Source: Pseudomonadota bacterium
GTDB taxonomy: Bacteria > Desulfobacterota > Desulfovibrionia > Desulfovibrionales > Desulfovibrionaceae
Direction of reading: 5' to 3'
DNA: 12,047 bases
Assembly: GCA_023453335.1 (NCBI GenBank)
Contig: JAEXTU010000128.1
Location: 1-12,047 of the forward strand
Shown here: in pieces, positions 7,009 to 12,047 of the stretch
How the letters are laid out: each line of letters opens with the position of its first letter
How positions within the stretch are numbered: position 1 is the first letter of the stretch
The notes under the pieces: model-generated
The model's database searches: none
Told to the model about the DNA's origin: nothing
What the model saw: the letters and a program-made list of their open reading frames with translations, nothing else
Program-made: the position numbers and the translations under genes

Positions 7009-7785
7009 CTAGTCGTCCTCTTCGTCCTCCCCGAGGTACGCCCTGATAACCTCGGGGTTCTTCTGCACCGCCTCGGGCGGGCCGGCCGCCAGGTTGCGGC
7101 CCTCCTTGAGCACCATCACCGCGTCGGAGATGCGCATGACCAGGTCCATGTCGTGCTCCACCAGGACCACGGTGACCCCCAGCCGGTCGCGCACCGCGGT
7201 GATCAGCTCACCCAGGGCCAGGGTCTCCCGGGTGTTCAGGCCGGCCGCGGGCTCGTCCAGGAGGAGCAGGGCGGGGTCCGCGGCGATGGCCCGGGCGATC
7301 TCCATGCGGCGCTGCAACCCGTAGGGCAGGTCCGCGGCCGGGGAGCCGGCCTTGTCCGCCAGGTGCACGAACTCCAGGCACTGTTCGGCGCGCTCCTGGC
7401 AGCGGCGCTCCTCGCGGCGGAAGCGGCCGGTGCGCAGCAGGCAGTCCAGCACCCCGTAGCCCACGTGGCGGTGGCAGCCGGTCATGACGTTCTCCAGCAC
7501 GGTCATGTTGGAGAACACCTCGAGATTCTGGAAGGTGCGCACCATGCCCGCCGCCCCCCGGGCGGGGGCGGGCGCGGCGCTCACGTCGCGGCCCTCCAGC
7601 TTCACCGCACCGGCCGCGGCCCGGACCATGCCCGAGGCCACCCCGAGCAGGGTGGTCTTGCCCGCGCCGTTGGGGCCGATGACGCTGGTGATGCTGCCCG
7701 CGGCCACCTCCAGGTCCACCTGGTCCAGGGCCACCACGCCGCCGAAGCGCACCCCGCCCCCGCGCATGGAGAGCAGGCTAGGCAT
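7009..7785 (-). CDS. livG: Liv-type ABC transporter ATPase LivG
   Basis: Second cytoplasmic ATPase of the importer, 258 residues, normal for LivG. Walker A GPNGAGKT (37-44), FQN Q-loop (85-87), LivG-type signature LPYGLQRR (153-160, in place of LSGGQ), Walker B ALLLLDEP (172-179) and switch His211 in VEHDMDLVM. The ATG at 7783-7785 overlaps the end of livM by eight bases and has GGGAGG upstream. It gives the expected spacing to the RFGG motif (13-16); the internal ATG at codon 7 is a less likely start. The C-terminus is strongly acidic (GEDEEDD). Confidence 0.95.
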   Translation of the reverse strand: MPSLLSMRGGGVRFGGVVALDQVDLEVAAGSITSVIGPNGAGKTTLLGVASGMVRAAAGAVKLEGRDVSAAPAPARGAAGMVRTFQNLEVFSNMTVLENVMTGCHRHVGYGVLDCLLRTGRFRREERRCQERAEQCLEFVHLADKAGSPAADLPYGLQRRMEIARAIAADPALLLLDEPAAGLNTRETLALGELITAVRDRLGVTVVLVEHDMDLVMRISDAVMVLKEGRNLAAGPPEAVQKNPEVIRAYLGEDEEDD

Positions 7786-8749
7786 CCTGCCGCCTCCCGG
7801 CCAGGGCCTCGCGCAGCCTGCGGATGAGGCTGGCCGCGCCCCCGGCCAGGCCGGAGGGAAGGAACATCATGCCCAGGATGAGGATGGCCCCGAAGATCAG
7901 GGTTTCGATGTCCTCAAAGGCGCGCAGGAACTCGGGCAGGGCGGTGAGGAAGAGGGCTCCGGCCACCGCGCCCCACACGCTGGCCATGCCGCCCAGCACC
8001 ACCATGACGATGAGGGTCACCGAGAACTTGAACCCGAAGGAGGAGGGCGCGGCGAAGCCCAGGTAGTGCGCGTAGAGCACCCCGGCCAGGGCCGCGAACA
8101 CGGCCGAGAGCACGAACACGAAGAGCTTGTAGCGGGCGATGTCCACGCCCACCGCCTCGGCCGCCCGCTCGCTGGTGTGGATGGCGCGCAGGGCGCGGCC
8201 CAGGCGGGACTGGATGAGGTTGAGCGACAGGGCCATGACCAGGGTGAGAGCCGCGCCGGTCACGTAGTAGTAGGAGAGGTCCGAGTCCAGGCTCCAGCCG
8301 AACAGGGAGAGGCGCGGGATGCCGGTGAGGCCCGAGGGACCGCCGGTGGTCTCCACCGCTTCATTGAAAACGATGGACACGATGACCCCGAAGCCCAGGG
8401 TGGCCATGGCCAGGTAGTGGCCCGAGAGCTTGAGCGTCGGGATGCCGATGCCCCAGGCCACCAGGCCGGTGAGCACGATGGCGATGAGGGCCGCGGCTTC
8501 CACAGGCAGTCCGTAGGTGGCGGCGAGGATGCCCGAGACGTAGGCCCCCAGGCCGTAGAACGCGCCGTGCCCCAGGCTGATCTGGCCGGCGTAGCCCAAG
8601 AGCAGGTTCAGGCCCACCACAATGATGGCGTTGAAGAACCCGATGATGAGCGTGGACACGTAGTAGTCGTTGGTGAGCAGGAAGGGGGCCAGGCCCACCA
8701 GCAGGGACCACGCGGCCAGGCCCAGGAGGTTCTTGCGGGTGGGGGTCAT
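7778..8749 (-). CDS. livM: Liv-type ABC transporter permease LivM
   Basis: Inner-membrane permease subunit of 323 residues with about eight to nine hydrophobic segments spread from 8 to 298. Family landmarks are GYAGQISLGHGAFYGLGAY (52-70) and the cytoplasmic coupling loop RALRAIHTSERAAEAVGVD (185-203). The ATG at 8747-8749 overlaps the livH stop (ATGA), which predicts translational coupling; an open frame continues upstream to about 9667 but only as a shadow of livH. It pairs with LivH to form the translocation path, energised by LivG and LivF. Confidence 0.94.
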   Translation of the reverse strand: MTPTRKNLLGLAAWSLLVGLAPFLLTNDYYVSTLIIGFFNAIIVVGLNLLLGYAGQISLGHGAFYGLGAYVSGILAATYGLPVEAAALIAIVLTGLVAWGIGIPTLKLSGHYLAMATLGFGVIVSIVFNEAVETTGGPSGLTGIPRLSLFGWSLDSDLSYYYVTGAALTLVMALSLNLIQSRLGRALRAIHTSERAAEAVGVDIARYKLFVFVLSAVFAALAGVLYAHYLGFAAPSSFGFKFSVTLIVMVVLGGMASVWGAVAGALFLTALPEFLRAFEDIETLIFGAILILGMMFLPSGLAGGAASLIRRLREALAGRRQDA

Positions 8750-9624
8750 ACCCGCTCCCCCGATCCCTTGCCGAACAGGCCGGTGGGCCGCACGAACAGG
8801 AGCAGCAGGAGGATCACGAAGGTGATGGCGTCCTTGTAGGCCGAGGACAACAGTCCCGCGCCGAAGGACTCCAGCACCCCCAGGATGACCCCGCCGGCCG
8901 CGGCCCCGAAGGGGTTGCCCAGGCCGCCCAGGATGCAGGCGGCGAAGCCCTTGAGCCCGAGCAGGATGCCCACGTCGTAGGCGGTGAGGGTGATGGGGGC
9001 CAGGATGACCCCGCCCGCCGCGCCCACGGCCGCGGAGATCATGAAGGAGGCCATGGCCATGCGCGACACGTTGATGCCCATGAGCGCCGCGGCCTTGGGA
9101 TCGTAGGAGCAGGCCAGCATGCCCCGGCCCCACATGGTGCGGGAAAAGAAGCTCTTGAGGCCCAGGAGCAGGGCCAGGGTCACGCCCAGCACCCACAGGC
9201 TCTGGGGCAGCATGGCCGCGCCCAGGAAGCGCAGGGGCTCCATGCTCGAGAAATGGGGCAGGGCGAAGGTGTCCTTGCCCCAGATGAGCATGGCCACGCC
9301 CCGGACCAGGATGGAGGCGCCGATGGTGATGATGACCAGGTTGATGGCCGAGGCCGAGGCCACCGGCCGGATGAAGGCCCGCTCCATGAGAGCGCCCACC
9401 AGGGTGGCGGCGGCCACGGCCAGGAGCACGGCCAGGGGCAGGGGCACCCCGGCGGCGTAGGCGGCCACGCCCAGCATGCCGCCGAGCATGACGAACTCGC
9501 CCTGGGCGAAGTTGATGATCCCGGTGGTGTTGAAGATGATGGTGAAGCCCAGGCCGGTCAGGCCATAGGTGGCTCCCACCGTCACCCCGGTGATCAGGTA
9601 TTGCAGCAGGCTGCCCAGGTCCAT
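8746..9624 (-). CDS. livH: Liv-type ABC transporter permease LivH
   Basis: Inner-membrane permease subunit of 292 residues, typical length, almost wholly hydrophobic with about eight segments. It shows the LivH landmarks INFAQGEFVMLGG (37-49) and ILGGLGNPFGAAAGG (231-245) and the usual tail FVRPTGLFGKG (277-287). ATG 9622-9624 has GAGGAG about six bases upstream. It is the first gene after the hairpin at 9661-9696, so it is probably reached by partial read-through from the binding-protein genes; I see no obvious promoter in the 129-base gap. Confidence 0.94.
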   Translation of the reverse strand: MDLGSLLQYLITGVTVGATYGLTGLGFTIIFNTTGIINFAQGEFVMLGGMLGVAAYAAGVPLPLAVLLAVAAATLVGALMERAFIRPVASASAINLVIITIGASILVRGVAMLIWGKDTFALPHFSSMEPLRFLGAAMLPQSLWVLGVTLALLLGLKSFFSRTMWGRGMLACSYDPKAAALMGINVSRMAMASFMISAAVGAAGGVILAPITLTAYDVGILLGLKGFAACILGGLGNPFGAAAGGVILGVLESFGAGLLSSAYKDAITFVILLLLLFVRPTGLFGKGSGERV

Positions 9625-9660
9625 GTGTCTCCTCGCCGCGGGCGGAAATCTCCGGGGGCT

Positions 9661-9696
9661 TTAGCAAACAAACGGCCGCATGGGAATGCGGCCGTT
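9661..9696 (-). terminator. Intrinsic terminator or attenuator between livK and livH
   Basis: A perfect 11-bp stem, AACGGCCGCAT (9671-9681) and ATGCGGCCGTT (9686-9696), with a 4-base loop. On the minus strand it is followed by TGTTTGCTAA, giving a modest U-tract. It lies 58 bases after the livK stop and 37 bases before the livH ATG. Because the downstream operon has no visible promoter here, it probably reduces rather than stops transcription, giving more binding protein than permease. The remaining bases of the gap (9697-9753) hold only GC-rich runs. Confidence 0.75.
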
Positions 9697-9753
9697 CGCG
9701 CGAAAATCCGCGGGCCGCCCGGGGGAAAGGCCCGGACGACCCGTGATTGTTGT

Positions 9754-10893
9754 CTAGTCGGCGATCTTCCAGTCGCCCTTCTCGATCTTGACCATCTCGA
9801 AGGCCGAGGCGTCCAGGCCGTTGTGCTCCATGGGGCCGAAGGTGAAGATGCCGGCGGTGCCCACGAAGGCGGTGATCTTCTCGATGCCGTCCCGGATGGC
9901 CGCCGGTTCGGCCGAGCCGGCGCGCTTGATGGCGTCGGCCACCAGGTGGATGGAGTCGTAGCCGTGCCCGCCGAAGGTGGACACCGCGGACTTGTACTTG
10001 CCTTCGTAGTCCGCGATGTACTTCAGGAGCACTGGCTTCTGGGGATGGCCGTCGGGCAGCTGCCCGGCCACGATGAGCCGGCCGGCCGGGAGCAGGAGCC
10101 CTTCGGCCGCGTCTCCGGCCAGCTCGATGAACTTCTTGGAGGCCACGCCGTGGCTCTGGTAGAGCGGGGTGGTCATGCCGATCTGCACCCGGTTGCGGGC
10201 GATGACCGCGGGGCCGGGGTTGGTGCCCCAGCAGACGATGGCGTCGGGGGCCAGGCCCTTGATCTTAGTGAGCTGGGCGGTCATGTCTGTGTCCTTGGGG
10301 CCGTAGACCTCGTCGGCCACCAGGGTGAAGCCCTTGGCCGGGACGAGCTCCTGCAGCACGGCGCGGCCGGCCTGGCCGAAGCCGTCGGACACGGTGATGA
10401 TGGCCAGCTTCTTGTAGCCGCTCTTCTTGGCGTGCTCCAGGATGCGCATGGCCGCGTAGCGGTCCGAGGGCGCGACCTTGAACACCCAGGGGTTCACCGG
10501 GGAGGTGATCTTCTCGGCCGCGGCGCAGGAGATGAGCGGCACCTTGGCCGCGGGGAACTTGTTCAGGATGGCCAGGGAGTTGCCCGAGGTGGTGGGGCCG
10601 ATGACCACCGCCACCTTGTCCTTCTTGAGCAGCTTGTCCACGGCCAGCACGCACTTGTTCACGTCGGTCTCGTCGTCGTACACGAAGAGCTCGATGGGCC
10701 GGCCGAGCAGGCCGCCCGCGGCGTTCAGGGCGGCGACCTCCATCTCCATGGTGTTGCGCTCGGGCTCGCCCAGGAACGAGGCCGGCCCGGTGACCGAGAA
10801 GATCGCGCCGATCTTGATGGGTTCCGCGGCGAAGGCCGATGCGGCCGCCAGCAGGAGCGCCAGGGCCGCCAGGAACTTGATTCCCCGTAGCAT
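9754..10893 (-). CDS. livK: Periplasmic binding protein of Liv-type transporter (second copy)
   Basis: Captures substrate in the periplasm and delivers it to LivHM. The 379 residues start with a signal peptide (MLRGIK, hydrophobic core, cut after ASAFA, near residue 22); the mature start AEPIKIGAIFSVTGPASFLG is typical of the type I binding-protein fold. Aligned by eye to E. coli LivJ, the loop at Ser122-Ala126 (SCAAA) replaces ligand Thr102 with Ala, the amino-group ligand Glu226 is His248 (QSHGV), and Tyr202 falls on Thr/Asn (GTNP, 223-226). This suggests a ligand without an alpha-amino group, consistent with the ligase in the operon (inference). ATG 10891-10893 has GGGGGGA five bases upstream. 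It lies 62 bases after a paralogue of equal length, about 79 % identical in the mature part. Confidence 0.93.
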   Translation of the reverse strand: MLRGIKFLAALALLLAAASAFAAEPIKIGAIFSVTGPASFLGEPERNTMEMEVAALNAAGGLLGRPIELFVYDDETDVNKCVLAVDKLLKKDKVAVVIGPTTSGNSLAILNKFPAAKVPLISCAAAEKITSPVNPWVFKVAPSDRYAAMRILEHAKKSGYKKLAIITVSDGFGQAGRAVLQELVPAKGFTLVADEVYGPKDTDMTAQLTKIKGLAPDAIVCWGTNPGPAVIARNRVQIGMTTPLYQSHGVASKKFIELAGDAAEGLLLPAGRLIVAGQLPDGHPQKPVLLKYIADYEGKYKSAVSTFGGHGYDSIHLVADAIKRAGSAEPAAIRDGIEKITAFVGTAGIFTFGPMEHNGLDASAFEMVKIEKGDWKIAD

Positions 10894-10955
10894 GCTGTCC
10901 CCCCTTGGGATGCTGATTTTTATTGTATGCCCGACGGTATCATGCGGCCGTGCCG
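10894..10955 (-). other. Spacer between the two binding-protein genes
   Basis: These 62 bases are the only AT-rich patch of the operon. On the minus strand they hold TACAAT (10927-10922), which resembles a -10 box, but no -35 box at normal spacing, and no terminator hairpin. The end nearest the gene is its ribosome site. Co-transcription of both copies is the simplest reading; a weak internal promoter is possible. Confidence 0.35.
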
Positions 10956-12047
10956 CTAGTCGATGACCTTCCAGTCGCCCTTCTCGATCTTCACCATGAC
11001 AAAGGCGCTTTCGTCCAGGCCCAGGTGGTCCTTGGGGCTGAAGGTGAAGATGCCGCTGGCGCCCACGAAGGCGGTGATCTTCTCCAGGTTGTCGCGGATG
11101 GCCGCCGGCTCGGCCGAGCCGCCGCGCTTGATGGCGTCGGCCACCAGGAGCAGGGCGTCGTGGGCGTAGCCGCCGAAGGCCGAGGCCGGCTGCTTGAACT
11201 TGGCCTCGTAGGCCGCGGCGTAGGCCGCCAGCACCGGCTTCTGGGGATGGCTCGCCGGGACCTGGGAAACCACCACCAGGTGGCCGGCCGGGAGCATGAG
11301 CCCCTCGGCCGCGTCGCCGGCCAGCTCGATGAACTTCTTGGAGGCCACGCCGTGGCTCTGGTAGAGCGGGGTGGTGATGCCCAACTGCACCCGGTTGCGG
11401 GCGATGACCGCGGGGCCGGGGTTGGTGCCCCAGCAGATGATGGCGTCGGGGGCCAGGCCCTTGATCTTGGTGAGCTGGGCGGTCATGTCCGTGTCCTTGG
11501 GGCCGTAGACCTCGTCCGCCGCCAGGGTGAAGCCCTGGGCCGGGATGAGCTCCTGCAGCACGGCGCGGCCGGCCTGGCCGTAGCCGTCGGACACGGTGAT
11601 GATGGCCAGCTTCTTGTATCCGCTCTTCTTGGCGTGCTCCAGGATGCGGGTCACGGCTTGGCGGTCGGACTGGGCGGTCTTGAACACCCAGGGGTTCACC
11701 GGGTTCACGATCTTCTCGGCCGCGGCGCAGGAGACGAGCGGGATCTTGGCCGCCGGGAACTTGGCCATGATGGCCAGGGTGTTGCCCGAGATGGTGGGGC
11801 CGAGCACGGCCACCACCTTGTCCTTCTTGAGCAGCTTGTCCGCGGCCAGCACGCACTTGTTCACGTCGGTTTCGTCGTCGTAGATGACCATCTCCACCTT
11901 GCGGCCCAGCAGGCCGCCGGCGGCGTTCAGCTGGTCGGCCATGAGCTCCAGGGTGTTGCGCTCGGGCTCGCCCAGGAAGGAGGCCGGGCCGGTGACCGAG
12001 AGCACCGCGCCGATTTTGATGGGCTCGGCGGCGGAGGCGGCCAGCAC
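10956..12047 (-). CDS. livK: Periplasmic binding protein of Liv-type transporter (first copy, 5' end missing)
   Basis: Cut by the right window edge within its signal peptide. The 363 residues seen begin with VLAASAAEPIKIG, so by alignment with the second copy only about 16 residues are missing; the GTG at the very edge should not be taken as the start. Fold, length and ligand loops match the second copy, including SCAAAEKI and the His in QSHGV that stands where E. coli LivJ has its amino-group glutamate. The two copies align with no gap over the mature protein. Differences cluster in the N- and C-terminal thirds, and some near ligand loops may shift specificity, so the pair may widen the substrate range of one permease (inference). 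It is probably near the front of the operon; its promoter lies beyond the window. Confidence 0.93.
   Translation of the reverse strand: MLAASAAEPIKIGAVLSVTGPASFLGEPERNTLELMADQLNAAGGLLGRKVEMVIYDDETDVNKCVLAADKLLKKDKVVAVLGPTISGNTLAIMAKFPAAKIPLVSCAAAEKIVNPVNPWVFKTAQSDRQAVTRILEHAKKSGYKKLAIITVSDGYGQAGRAVLQELIPAQGFTLAADEVYGPKDTDMTAQLTKIKGLAPDAIICWGTNPGPAVIARNRVQLGITTPLYQSHGVASKKFIELAGDAAEGLMLPAGHLVVVSQVPASHPQKPVLAAYAAAYEAKFKQPASAFGGYAHDALLLVADAIKRGGSAEPAAIRDNLEKITAFVGASGIFTFSPKDHLGLDESAFVMVKIEKGDWKVID

Larger units (their letters stand above)
9754..12047 (-). repeat. Tandem gene duplication, two colinear copies offset by 1202 bases
   Basis: Every position of the second binding-protein gene has its counterpart exactly 1202 bases further right, with no insertion or deletion seen. 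By hand count, 10141-10320 differs from 11343-11522 at only 8 of 180 bases, while the C-terminal parts (for example 9961-10020 against 11163-11222) differ at roughly a third of positions. Confidence 0.85.

Noticed and set aside
9253..10890. Plus-strand open frame of 545 codons across the livH-livK junction
   Set aside because: It runs antisense through two well-supported genes and the terminator hairpin, with biased composition and no recognisable motif.
10894..11856. Upstream in-frame extension of the second livK, suggesting a fused longer protein
   Set aside because: The extension is an out-of-phase reading of the first livK copy. The ATG at 10893 with its ribosome site and signal peptide is the right start.

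Overview
This is a very GC-rich, densely coding bacterial window. Gene content suggests an anaerobic deltaproteobacterium of the Desulfovibrio type (Desulfobacterota): a receiver-first histidine kinase paired with an NtrC-type regulator, and a Liv-type ABC transporter fused into one operon with a phenylacetate-CoA-ligase-like enzyme. The taxonomic call is inference from gene content and base composition; no rRNA or tRNA is present.

Left part, + strand (1-3968). A histidine kinase cut by the left edge (1-1013) is followed after 25 bases by a sigma-54-dependent response regulator (1039-2454). Just after the regulator lies a regular array of three 19-bp units, each holding the palindrome TCCA-N7-TGGA (2472-2528). 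It looks like a cluster of binding sites. Then come a small cysteine-rich protein of unknown function (2676-2927) with its own terminator (3000-3036), and an exported acetolactate decarboxylase (3150-3968) in which all six active-site residues I could map by spacing are present.

Right part, - strand (12047 down to 3993). Two tandem periplasmic binding-protein genes (livK-like, about 79 % identical, the first cut by the right edge) are followed by an intrinsic terminator-like hairpin. Next come livH, livM, livG, livF, a PaaI-type thioesterase and a PaaK-type aryl-CoA ligase, all overlapping or separated by 1-2 bases. A small secreted protein of unknown function follows after about 60 bases and ends convergently against the decarboxylase gene.

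How the parts may work together (inference): the binding proteins and ABC permease would import a carboxylic acid, the ligase would make its CoA thioester, and the thioesterase would hydrolyse stalled thioesters. In both binding proteins, residues that hold the amino group of leucine in E. coli LivJ appear replaced (Glu to His, Tyr to Thr/Asn). That, together with the ligase, argues for an aromatic or aryl-acetic acid rather than a branched-chain amino acid. The hairpin between the second livK and livH would let binding protein be made in excess over the membrane complex.

I found no CRISPR array, insertion sequence, phage gene or RNA gene. Most of the window is conventional; the parts most worth a second look are the 19-bp array with its neighbouring sigma-54-like element, and the mosaic duplicated binding-protein pair.
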